Shown here in pieces: positions 1-6,218 of a stretch of DNA of 10,983 bases. This DNA is from Bordetella parapertussis (GTDB lineage: Bacteria > Pseudomonadota > Gammaproteobacteria > Burkholderiales > Burkholderiaceae_C). The notes under the pieces are model-generated. The model had not been told where the DNA came from. It saw only the letters and a program-made list of their open reading frames with translations, and ran no database searches. The stretch spans positions 1 to 10,983 of the forward strand of contig CAMDJU010000074.1 of NCBI GenBank assembly GCA_945900695.1. Reading direction: 5' to 3'. The position numbers and the translations under genes are program-made. Every line of letters starts with the position of its first letter. Within the stretch, counting starts at the first letter, position 1.

Positions 1-1
1 C

Positions 2-658
2 AACTACACCGACCACATGCAAGAGATGGCCCGGGTGCTGAACCAGCCCCAAGGGCCGTCCATGAAAGAGCTGGGTGAGTTGCCCTGGCACTTCATCAAA
101 ACCGGTGCTTCATCGGTGGTCGGGCCCGGCGCCAAGGTGAAGATGCCCACCGGCTCCAAGATGGTGGATTGGGAGATTGAGCTGGTGGCGGTGATTGGCA
201 AGACCGCCAAAAATGTTCCGGTGAACAAAGCCTTGTCTTATGTGGCAGGCTACACCATTGCCGATGATTTGTCGGCACGCGACTTTATGAAGCGCGACAA
301 AATCCCTCAATCCATGCCGTTTCACATCGACTGGATTGGGCAAAAGTGTTTTGATGGCGCCTGCCCCCTGGGCCCTTGGATCGTGCCCAGCGACCAAATC
401 AAAAGCCCGAACCAGCTTGCGCTCAAGCTGTGGCTCAACGGCGAGTTGATGCAAGACTCGCACACCAGCCAGTTGATTTTTGACGTGGCCGAGCAAATTG
501 CCGGCTTGTCATCGCGCGTCACCCTGCACCCCGGCGACCTGATCCTCACCGGCACCCCAGCTGGCGTGGGCATGGGTCGGCGCTTGTTCTTAAAGCCCGG
601 TGACCAGATCAAGATGTGGATCGAAAACATTGGTGAGTTGAGCCACAGCATGGTTTAA
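2..658 (+). CDS. Fumarylacetoacetate hydrolase family protein (5' end missing)
   Basis: The reading frame enters from the left edge at base 2 and ends with TAA at 656-658, giving about 218 residues; the true start lies outside the window. Numbering from base 2, the protein begins NYTDHMQEM, the usual early FAH-family motif. It then carries DWEIELVAVIGK (acidic E-x-E, expected to bind the divalent metal), GYTIADDLSARD, KCFDGACPLGPWIV and the C-terminal signature LHPGDLILTGTPAGVG. These belong to the fumarylacetoacetase / 2-hydroxyhepta-2,4-diene-1,7-dioate isomerase fold, cytosolic Mg- or Mn-dependent enzymes that cleave C-C bonds or isomerise or hydrate products of aromatic and sugar-acid breakdown. 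The sequence alone does not fix the substrate, and no other catabolic gene is visible here. Only about the first 60 residues appear to be lost compared with typical 280-residue members. The family is certain; the specific reaction is open. Confidence 0.9.
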   Translation, partial: NYTDHMQEMARVLNQPQGPSMKELGELPWHFIKTGASSVVGPGAKVKMPTGSKMVDWEIELVAVIGKTAKNVPVNKALSYVAGYTIADDLSARDFMKRDKIPQSMPFHIDWIGQKCFDGACPLGPWIVPSDQIKSPNQLALKLWLNGELMQDSHTSQLIFDVAEQIAGLSSRVTLHPGDLILTGTPAGVGMGRRLFLKPGDQIKMWIENIGELSHSMV

Positions 659-702
659 GCCAACGTCCGCGCCGCGCACAGGGCGGTGCCGAAGAGACGA
701 AG

Positions 703-728
703 CGCTGCATTGTTTAGCCCAAGCAGCG
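703..728 (+). terminator. Possible weak hairpin terminator after the FAH-family gene
   Basis: About 45 bases after the stop codon, CGCTGC-A-TTG pairs with CAA-GCAGCG (nine base pairs with one bulged A) around a seven-base loop. Only a short ATTTAG follows and there is no real T-tract, so intrinsic termination would be weak. The gap lies between two convergent genes, where a terminator is expected. The pairing is seen in the sequence; the role is inferred. Confidence 0.3.
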
Positions 729-821
729 ATTTAGGTGCGGACGCCCATACCATTTGAAGAATTCAATTCGGTCAACGCCGCATTCTTCGTGCCAAGCTGT
801 TGATTGAAGTCACCGCTTTTT

Positions 822-2411
822 TCAAGCTTTGTGCGCCCTCCGGCCGCGGATGATTTTTTGGTTTTTCTTCGGCTTCCACTTGGAGTCGGCAATCTCCTTG
901 ATGCGGCCCAACTCCTTTTCGAGGCCCACGGCTGCCTGGTACTCCAGCTCTGCCTGCTGCTTGTAATGATCCAGACGCTCCAGAGTCCACTCGAAGAGTT
1001 TTTTGTTGCTCTCCAATCTGCTGAAGTGGTTGCGCCATGCTTGTGCATCTTCAGACGTGTAGGCGATGGCGGTGTATGCCGTGTAGTAAAGGGTGCTGGC
1101 CGCCAAGCTGGCGTTCCAGGAATTAAAGTTCAACTTGGCCGCGGCTTCTGCCCCTAGACCGAGGGTGAGTCCCGCTTCAAACTCAAGGTTCTGTCCACCG
1201 GCGCCAGTTGATTCGAATTCAAATTTGAACTTTGCACCTGCGCCTGCGGTAAATGATGCTTCGACCTCGCCCTTCAAAATTTGAAGGCCCCCGAGCTTGA
1301 AGCCGACGGCGGCTGAGCCTGTGATGCGGGCACCCGCAAAGACCTCCGCACCTATCGCCAGCTTGACCCCGTCCACTGTGGCGCTGAACTCCACACTGGC
1401 ATTGGCCAGGGCGCCTGCAAACGCCTCAGCGGATGCTTCCAGCAAGAAAACATCACCAATCTCGATATTTGCATCGAACTTTATTCGAATGCCAACCATG
1501 GCATCAATGCTGGCCTTGGCTTCAACGCCATTTCTGCCCCAGGTGGCCTCCCCTTGCCCCGCTATCTTTGCCCCAATCAGCGCTTGGCCCTCAAACGTGG
1601 CCTTCATGCCCGTGCACTCGATTTCATATTTGCCGGTTTTCTTCACGCCGACAAACGCTTCCGCCTCCGCTTTGATGGTCGTTTTATATTCTTCAATGCT
1701 CCATTCGCTGGAACTGTTGGTCGACGCCCCTACTGTAGATTCAGTCTTGAACTTGGAAGGCTCGCGCAGCAATTTGCTGGCATCTTTGAGCAGCACATCC
1801 AGCACCAGGCGTGCCTTCTCAGTGACGGCGTTACCTAAGAAGGCAATGAACAACGCTGTTTCGTCCGTTTTGCCATCTTCATCGACACCCACTGAAATCG
1901 TACTGTCGCCATGCAGCAGGTCATCCAGCCAGAAATTCACAAGCACGATTTTCTTATCGATGACGCAACGTTTGGTGTTGGGGCCGGCCAGACGGTCGGC
2001 CAAATTCATCGCAGACACGCTGGTGGTCAGCCTCGCCAATTGTTCTGCCGAAAGCAAATCCTCTTTAAATTGCTGAAGGTAGGTTCGCTCCAGCGTTGCA
2101 ATACAGCGATCAATCCGATCGCCCTCTTGCCACAGGCGAGACACGATGTCGGGTCGAACCGTGCTGGACTTGAATTTTTCTCTGCGCTCATCCAGGAAAA
2201 ATGCGTAACAGTGCAAAACCTCGTGAAATTCTTTGGCCAACTGGCGCCGATGCACATGCCCGCCCTGAAACTGATTGGCCAACTGATCCATCCTAGAAAT
2301 ACTTGCCAGCCGCATGATCCAGCTGTTGATTTGCACATCAAGATCTGGACGATCTAGCCATTCCACATCGTACTTGTAGGTCACTGGGACTTTTTTATTG
2401 ATGTCAAACAT
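822..2411 (-). CDS. Hypothetical protein with Ala/Gly-rich imperfect repeats
   Basis: This is a 529-residue protein of unknown function, starting at ATG 2411 and ending in TGA. Residues 1-130 are polar and helix-like, including RRQLAKEFHEVLHCYAFF. Residues 150-215 are mixed. Residues about 243-428 consist of seven imperfect units of 25-30 residues built on a core like AEAFAGA followed by alternating polar/apolar stretches (AEAFVGVKKTG, AMVGIRIKFDA, ASAEAFAGALA, AEVFAGARITG), which suggests stacked or barrel-like beta strands. Residues 455-510 look helical or coiled-coil, and the tail is strongly basic (KWKPKKNQKIIRGRRAHKA). There is no signal peptide or clear membrane helix. Two 60-base samples inside the gene are about 45% GC, against about 72% in a pgk sample, suggesting recent acquisition. 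The ribosome-binding site is weak (GAAAG). From memory, similar Ala/Gly repeat regions occur in large secreted or type VI-associated proteins, but I cannot confirm that. The open reading frame is secure; the function is not. Confidence 0.8.
   Translation of the reverse strand: MFDINKKVPVTYKYDVEWLDRPDLDVQINSWIMRLASISRMDQLANQFQGGHVHRRQLAKEFHEVLHCYAFFLDERREKFKSSTVRPDIVSRLWQEGDRIDRCIATLERTYLQQFKEDLLSAEQLARLTTSVSAMNLADRLAGPNTKRCVIDKKIVLVNFWLDDLLHGDSTISVGVDEDGKTDETALFIAFLGNAVTEKARLVLDVLLKDASKLLREPSKFKTESTVGASTNSSSEWSIEEYKTTIKAEAEAFVGVKKTGKYEIECTGMKATFEGQALIGAKIAGQGEATWGRNGVEAKASIDAMVGIRIKFDANIEIGDVFLLEASAEAFAGALANASVEFSATVDGVKLAIGAEVFAGARITGSAAVGFKLGGLQILKGEVEASFTAGAGAKFKFEFESTGAGGQNLEFEAGLTLGLGAEAAAKLNFNSWNASLAASTLYYTAYTAIAYTSEDAQAWRNHFSRLESNKKLFEWTLERLDHYKQQAELEYQAAVGLEKELGRIKEIADSKWKPKKNQKIIRGRRAHKA
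1128..1685 (-). repeat. Seven degenerate protein-level repeats in the 822-2411 gene
   Basis: Codons 243-428 encode successive units that each open with an A-x-A-E-A-F-A-G-A-like core followed by a beta-like stretch and a turn (for example TGMK, GDVF, DGVK, GAGG). They are repeats of amino-acid pattern, not of DNA sequence, so they appear old and diverged. Unit boundaries are approximate. Confidence 0.65.
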
Positions 2412-2443
2412 GGATTTACTTTCTAAGGTTAGACACCGTTCAC

Positions 2444-2472
2444 TTAATTTTTTGGGCGGTATCCTTGCTCAA
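2444..2472 (-). promoter_or_regulatory. Candidate promoter for the repeat-protein gene
   Basis: Read on the minus strand, TTGAGC (2467-2472) lies 17 bases upstream of AATTAA (2444-2449), about 32 bases before the ATG at 2411. The -35 match is fair and the -10 match is poor (three of six), so this is a weak candidate in an AT-rich gap. Confidence 0.25.
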
Positions 2473-2565
2473 GTTTAAAACACCACCGGCTTGAATGAAT
2501 CCATCACCAACACCTGCCACCTGTCGGCTTGGTGGTGCATGGTCATTTTGGCCTTTGAGGAATAT

Positions 2566-2599
2566 GCCCACTTTGACGAGGTAGAAACCTAAAGTGGGC
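2566..2599. repeat. Perfect 9-bp inverted repeat with a structured loop
   Basis: GCCCACTTT at 2566-2574 is perfectly complementary to AAAGTGGGC at 2591-2599. Inside the 16-base spacer, AGGT and ACCT pair again around AGAA, so the whole can fold as a 9-bp stem, a 4-base bulge (GACG) and a 4-bp stem-loop. It starts 28 bases after the stop codon of the 2627-3631 gene. No T-run follows on either strand, so it is not a classical intrinsic terminator. It may be a transcript-end hairpin, a protein-binding site or the remains of a mobile-element end. Confidence 0.55.
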
Positions 2600-2626
2600 A
2601 ACGGCTGCTGAATGCTTGGACTGGGC

Positions 2627-3631
2627 TCAGCGCACGCAGTAAAAAGAAAACTCCTTGCCGTTGACCTCTTCGGGGTGGCGCACGGGAGAAGGGTTGCGGG
2701 TGGTGGGCGACATGACGTGGTTATCGGCCAGCGCCCACAACTGGTGGCCCAGCGAGACGCCGCCGTTCCAGTCGCCCAAGATCGATAAAAAATCGTATTC
2801 GCTCTCGGTGGGCAAGCGCGCTTTGATGGCTTTGCAGGCTTGCTCGGCCACTTTGGGCGTGGGCGCGGTGTTGATCGACGTGCCCGGTGCGCCGACCAAG
2901 ACGATGAATTTGTCGCCGATGCTGATCAAGGTGGGAAAGCTGGTGCGCTGAAAATGCCGCACCATTTGCAGCGCAATGGCCGACATCACCTGCTCGGGTC
3001 GGCCCTGGGCCTGAAAGTTCACCGTCTCGCCACGCGGCAAAACCACGTGCAGGGTGACGAACAAATCACCCCGGCAGTTGGGGGCAAAGCTGTAGGTGCC
3101 CCAGGCAAAGCCTTTGACCCGCGACATTTGTTGCAAGTCGGGGGTGTCAAAGCGCTTGCCCTGCTTCAAGGCGTTGATCAGGTCGATGACCGGTGTGTTG
3201 TTGGCAAACTCCAGGCGGGTGTTTTCGGGGTTCACGCCGCGCGACACCGCGTCGATGCCCGCTTTGAGCGTGGCCTCCAAGAGGATATCCATCCCCGGCC
3301 CTTGGGTGGCTTGGGCGCGGTTTTTATCGATCAGGCCATCGACCACCACCAATATGTCCAAGGCATCGCGCGAGGCCACACCGGTGTAGAGCAGCTCTTT
3401 GAGTTGGCCCGTGGCCTGCATGGCCAACTCGTTGCGGCTTTTGCCATAGGCGTCTTGAAACTGGCACAGGTCTTGGCCGCGCAAAAACAAAATGGTCGGC
3501 CACAGGGTGATTTTTTCAATCGCCCAAGCGTGGGTGCTGGCGGCACACCACAGCGCCATGCCCGCCGCCAAGCTGCGCCAAGTTAGACGCGATACAGGGC
3601 TGAGCAGCGTGGGTTGGGTATAAAAGCGCAT
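2627..3631 (-). CDS. Secreted protein with SUMF1/FGE-like C-terminal end
   Basis: The product is a 334-residue exported protein starting at ATG 3631. Its N-terminus has basic residues (R2, R15, R19), a hydrophobic stretch (LAAGMALWCAAS, 21-32) and an AWA motif at 35-37, a good Sec signal peptide with predicted cleavage after residue 37. Residues 38-255 are not recognised. Residues 264-334 read EQACKAIKARLPTESEYDF, then end in FYCVR; this resembles the C-x-x-x-x-ARLPTEAEWE motif and the FRCVR terminus of formylglycine-generating-enzyme/SUMF1-like modules, but the intervening segment is far shorter than in a full module, so catalytic activity should not be assumed. C266 and C332 could form a disulfide in the periplasm. 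The ribosome-binding site is poor (AGCTGG region). An FNR-type box is centred about 40 bases upstream of the start. The gene follows pgk at 181 bases, apparently as a separate unit. Secretion is well supported; the role is unknown. Confidence 0.75.
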   Translation of the reverse strand: MRFYTQPTLLSPVSRLTWRSLAAGMALWCAASTHAWAIEKITLWPTILFLRGQDLCQFQDAYGKSRNELAMQATGQLKELLYTGVASRDALDILVVVDGLIDKNRAQATQGPGMDILLEATLKAGIDAVSRGVNPENTRLEFANNTPVIDLINALKQGKRFDTPDLQQMSRVKGFAWGTYSFAPNCRGDLFVTLHVVLPRGETVNFQAQGRPEQVMSAIALQMVRHFQRTSFPTLISIGDKFIVLVGAPGTSINTAPTPKVAEQACKAIKARLPTESEYDFLSILGDWNGGVSLGHQLWALADNHVMSPTTRNPSPVRHPEEVNGKEFSFYCVR

Positions 3632-3664
3632 CGCGCCAGCTTAGGGCTTGGGCGTTGCGTCACA

Positions 3665-3678
3665 TTGATGCACATCAA
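3665..3678. promoter_or_regulatory. Exact FNR/ANR/CRP-family binding box
   Basis: TTGATGCACATCAA is a perfect match to the FNR consensus TTGAT-N4-ATCAA, with fully symmetric arms. It lies between pgk (ending at 3813) and the start of the secreted-protein gene (3631). Its centre is about 40 bases upstream of that ATG, too close for standard class II activation at -41.5 unless the transcript is almost leaderless. Repression of that gene, or activation of a plus-strand transcript starting near 3713, fits the geometry better. The site is seen in the sequence; the regulator and direction are inferred. Confidence 0.6.
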
Positions 3679-3719
3679 GCCCTGGCGAATGATGGGTCTT
3701 CATATCCAGGGAGTTACAC

Positions 3720-3758
3720 ATGCGGACTTCGTCAACAAGCCACCCTTCGCCGCTGTGA
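3720..3758 (+). CDS. Possible 12-codon small ORF downstream of the FNR box
   Basis: ATG at 3720 is preceded by AGGGAG (3708-3713) with a 6-base gap, a good ribosome-binding site, and opens MRTSSTSHPSPL followed by TGA. It lies on the strand opposite its neighbours, directly downstream of the FNR-type box. The peptide resembles nothing I know and could be a chance reading frame; it is listed because of the site combination. Confidence 0.15.
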   Translation: MRTSSTSHPSPL

Positions 3759-3812
3759 GACTGCGGACCTTGGCAGCCCCAAACAATCCTTCACGTGTCT
3801 CGCTGTTACAGC

Positions 3813-5027
3813 TTAAGCGCTGGCGCGCTTCATCAAAATCTCAAACGCGGGAAGGGTTTTGCCTTCGAGCACTTCTAGGAAGGCGCCGCCACCGGTGGAG
3901 ATGTAACCGATCTTGGATTCAATGCCGTACTTGGCAATCGCGGCCAAGGTGTCGCCGCCACCGGCGATGCTGAACGCATCAGAATCGGCAATCGCATGCG
4001 CCACCACCTTGGTGCCATTTTCGAACGCGTCAAACTCGAACACGCCCATGGGGCCGTTCCACACAATCGTGCCCGCCGCTTTGAGTTGCGTGGCCAAGCG
4101 TTGTGCGGTCTCGGGGCCGATGTCCAAAATCAAGTCGTCATCGGCCACCTCGGTGGCTTTTTTCACCGTGGCTGGCGCATTCGCGCCAAAGCTTTTCGCA
4201 CAGACCACATCGGTGGGGATGGGGACCGCGATGCGGGCGTCGCCTAATTTGTCGCCCCGTGCTTTCATCGCAGCGATGACCGCCTTGGCTTGGCCCACCA
4301 AATCGGGTTCGGCCAAAGATTTGCCGATGTTCAAACCCGCCGCCAACATGAAGGTGTTGGCAATGCCACCGCCCACGATCAGCTGGTCCACGTTGTTCGC
4401 CAGCGCTTGCAAAATGGTCAGCTTGGTGCTGACCTTGCTGCCCGCCACGATGGCGGCGAGTGGCCGCTTGGGGTTGGCCAGCGCCTTGGTGATGGCGTCA
4501 ATTTCAGCGGACAACAAAGGCCCCGCACAGGCGATGGGCGCGAACTGCGCGATGCCGTAGGTGGTGCCCTCGGCGCGGTGCGCGGTGCCAAACGCGTCGT
4601 TGACATAGATGTCGCAAAGAGCGGCCATTTTCCGCGCCAATTCTTCGCTGTTGTTCTTTTCGCCTTTGTTGACGCGGCAGTTTTCCAGCATCACCACTTG
4701 ACCGGGCGCGACCTGCACCCCCGCCACCCAGTTGGTCACCACCGGCACCTCACGGCCCAGCAGTTCGCCCAAGCGCTTGGCCACAGGTGTCAAAGAATCT
4801 TCGGGCTTGAACTCGCCCTCGGTCGGTCGGCCCAAATGGCTGGTGACCATCACCGCAGCACCTGCGGCCAGCGCCATTTGGATGCAAGGGACGGACGCGC
4901 GGATGCGGGTGTCTTCGCTGATGTGGCCGTGGTCGTCAAAAGGGACGTTGAGGTCGGCACGGATAAAGACGCGTTGAGCTTGGGCTTTTCCTTGGGCGCA
5001 GAGGTCGGCGAAGCGGATGATGTTCAT
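3813..5027 (-). CDS. pgk: Phosphoglycerate kinase
   Basis: This cytosolic enzyme transfers phosphate between 1,3-bisphosphoglycerate and ADP, giving 3-phosphoglycerate and ATP in glycolysis, and runs in reverse in gluconeogenesis. The 404-residue length is close to the bacterial norm. Signature motifs are all present in order: RADLNVP (23-29), SHLGRP (63-68), [11 protein letters not shown] (113-123), NDAFGTAHR (143-151), GSKVSTK (196-202), GGGIANTF (219-226), DIGPET (302-307), WNGPMGVFE (323-331), the nucleotide loop GGGDT (356-360) and STGGGAFLE (377-385). The ATG at 5027 opens MNIIRFADL, the usual proteobacterial N-terminus, although the upstream bases are A/T-rich without a clear Shine-Dalgarno sequence. 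It follows azlD by 99 bases and probably has its own promoter. No defect is visible. Confidence 0.98.
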   Translation of the reverse strand: MNIIRFADLCAQGKAQAQRVFIRADLNVPFDDHGHISEDTRIRASVPCIQMALAAGAAVMVTSHLGRPTEGEFKPEDSLTPVAKRLGELLGREVPVVTNWVAGVQVAPGQVVMLENCRVNKGEKNNSEELARKMAALCDIYVNDAFGTAHRAEGTTYGIAQFAPIACAGPLLSAEIDAITKALANPKRPLAAIVAGSKVSTKLTILQALANNVDQLIVGGGIANTFMLAAGLNIGKSLAEPDLVGQAKAVIAAMKARGDKLGDARIAVPIPTDVVCAKSFGANAPATVKKATEVADDDLILDIGPETAQRLATQLKAAGTIVWNGPMGVFEFDAFENGTKVVAHAIADSDAFSIAGGGDTLAAIAKYGIESKIGYISTGGGAFLEVLEGKTLPAFEILMKRASA

Positions 5028-5060
5028 GGTGCAGAAATATTGGTTTTTTGGATTTTAGGT

Positions 5061-5098
5061 GGCGGCGATGGGCTGTCATGGGACTGACATGAACCGCC
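5061..5098. promoter_or_regulatory. Nested inverted repeats upstream of pgk
   Basis: In the azlD-pgk gap, TGTCA (5074-5078) and TGACA (5085-5089) form a 5-bp inverted repeat with a 6-base spacer, enclosed by GGCGG (5061-5065) and CCGCC (5094-5098). It could end transcription from azlD or act as an operator for pgk. Without a T-tract or a known consensus, neither role is firm. Confidence 0.25.
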
Positions 5099-5126
5099 AA
5101 GGGCTAAAGCCATGCGGTGGCGGGGC

Positions 5127-5465
5127 TTACCAACCCCAGCCCATGTGCAGGGGCAGGTAGACCGCCATGCCCACCACGATGGTGCCCAGCACCGCTTGGC
5201 CTTGGCCGCGCCGGGACAGGTAATAGGCCACGCCGGCTGCGGCGCCATACAAGCGGGCGTCTTGCCACGTGGTGATGAGCGCGCCATGGCTGACCATCAC
5301 CTCGGGCACAACCACGGCGGCCAAGGCGGCGATGGGCGCGTATTGCAAGCCGCGCTGGGCCCAGGAAGGAAAAGGCAGCTCGCGGTTCAAGATAAAGAAA
5401 AAGCAGCGCGTGAGCAAAGTGATGGCACCCAGGCCCAGCAAGGTCAGGGCTTGCACGGTGTCCAT
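5127..5465 (-). CDS. azlD: AzlD-family branched-chain amino-acid transporter subunit
   Basis: This 112-residue integral membrane protein is the small subunit of AzlCD-type exporters, which export branched-chain amino acids or their analogues across the inner membrane. About four hydrophobic segments are seen: ALTLLGLGAITLLTR near the start, APIAALAAVVVPEVM in the middle, then LYGAAAGVAYYLS and LGTIVVGMAVYLPLHMGW at the end. The sequence LTRCFFF near residues 18-25 and the PEV after the second segment fit the family. The start at 5465 is chosen because the stop of azlC overlaps it as TGATG, implying translational coupling; the same frame stays open further upstream, but that part is azlC read out of frame. 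The substrate is inferred from the family and the azlC neighbour. Confidence 0.9.
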   Translation of the reverse strand: MDTVQALTLLGLGAITLLTRCFFFILNRELPFPSWAQRGLQYAPIAALAAVVVPEVMVSHGALITTWQDARLYGAAAGVAYYLSRRGQGQAVLGTIVVGMAVYLPLHMGWGW

Positions 5466-6196
5466 CAGGCAGCCGCCTTTTTGCCCCAGGCGGTTTGCTC
5501 CACCAGCAAGCACACCGCGATGGCCGCAGCGATGGCCACCAAAATATTCAAGCGCAAGGGCATGGCAAAGGCGGCCACCGCCGCCGCCCCCGACACCACC
5601 AAGGAGACCGCGCGCAAACGGGTTTGGGTGAGAGAGCACAAGATGCCCACCAAAGCCAGCACACCGGCAAAGCCCAAGCCCCATTCCATGGGCACTTGGC
5701 TGGCCAAAAAGATGCCGGCCAAGCTGGCCACTTGCCAGCCCAACCAAGACAAAAAGCAGTTGCCGCACAGGTAGGCCATTTCGGCGCGTTGCCCGGCGGG
5801 GTCTTTCGCAGCTTGTGGGTGGCGTTGAACAAACTGCACATAGTTCAAGTCGGCCACCAGATAACCAATGCTCAGGCGCTGCCAACGCGGCCAGGCCATC
5901 AAGTAGCCACGCAAATGCAAGCTGAACACGGCAAATCGCAGGTTGACGCAAAACGCGGTGGCCAGCACCACCCACACCGGCGCGCCCACCGCCAACAAGG
6001 GCGTGGCCGCCAGTTGGGCGCTGCCGCCATACACCAGCAGGGTCATCCACACCGACACCTCGGTGCCCAAGCCCGCTTGCACCATGGCCACACCGGTCAT
6101 CAGGCCCCAGGCCCAAATGCCCGGCGAGACTTTGAGGGTGTCGGTCATGCCCTCGCGAAAGGCCGGGTGGCGAAAATTGGCGGGATCAAAGAACAT
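5465..6196 (-). CDS. azlC: AzlC-family branched-chain amino-acid permease subunit
   Basis: The product is 243 residues with roughly seven hydrophobic segments, for example IWAWGLMTGVAMVQAGL, WMTLLVYGGSAQLAATPLL, VWVVLATAFCVNLRFAVFSL, LGWQVASLAGIFLA and a C-terminal pair ending in IAAAIAVCLLVE. YGGSAQLA and CVNLRFAVFS correspond to the conserved AzlC segments usually seen as GASQF and NLRH. The protein forms the large subunit of the AzlCD exporter in the inner membrane. The ATG at 6196 is chosen because it begins MFFDPANFRHPAFREGM, normal for the family, and lies 22 bases after fmt; no strong Shine-Dalgarno sequence is present. The frame remains open further upstream, into fmt, but that part does not resemble AzlC. 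It is probably cotranscribed with fmt and azlD. Confidence 0.93.
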   Translation of the reverse strand: MFFDPANFRHPAFREGMTDTLKVSPGIWAWGLMTGVAMVQAGLGTEVSVWMTLLVYGGSAQLAATPLLAVGAPVWVVLATAFCVNLRFAVFSLHLRGYLMAWPRWQRLSIGYLVADLNYVQFVQRHPQAAKDPAGQRAEMAYLCGNCFLSWLGWQVASLAGIFLASQVPMEWGLGFAGVLALVGILCSLTQTRLRAVSLVVSGAAAVAAFAMPLRLNILVAIAAAIAVCLLVEQTAWGKKAAA

Positions 6197-6218
6197 GGAT
6201 GGTGCTGCGGCTTTGGGC

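Noticed and set aside
1297-2076. A 259-codon plus-strand open frame opposite the repeat-protein gene
   Set aside because: It is antisense to the Ala/Gly repeats; its Ser/Ala/Pro-rich composition mirrors them, and it has no recognisable domain or ribosome-binding site.
2840-3586. A 248-codon plus-strand open frame opposite the secreted-protein gene
   Set aside because: It lies entirely antisense to a gene with a good signal peptide and motif, and its own product resembles no family.
4290-5087. A 265-codon plus-strand open frame opposite pgk
   Set aside because: It is a shadow of pgk in GC-rich DNA; its product is His/Arg/Gly-rich with no motif.
5466-6116. Upstream extension of the azlD frame to give a 329-residue protein
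   Set aside because: This part is azlC read out of frame; AzlD homology begins at the ATG at 5465, which overlaps the azlC stop.
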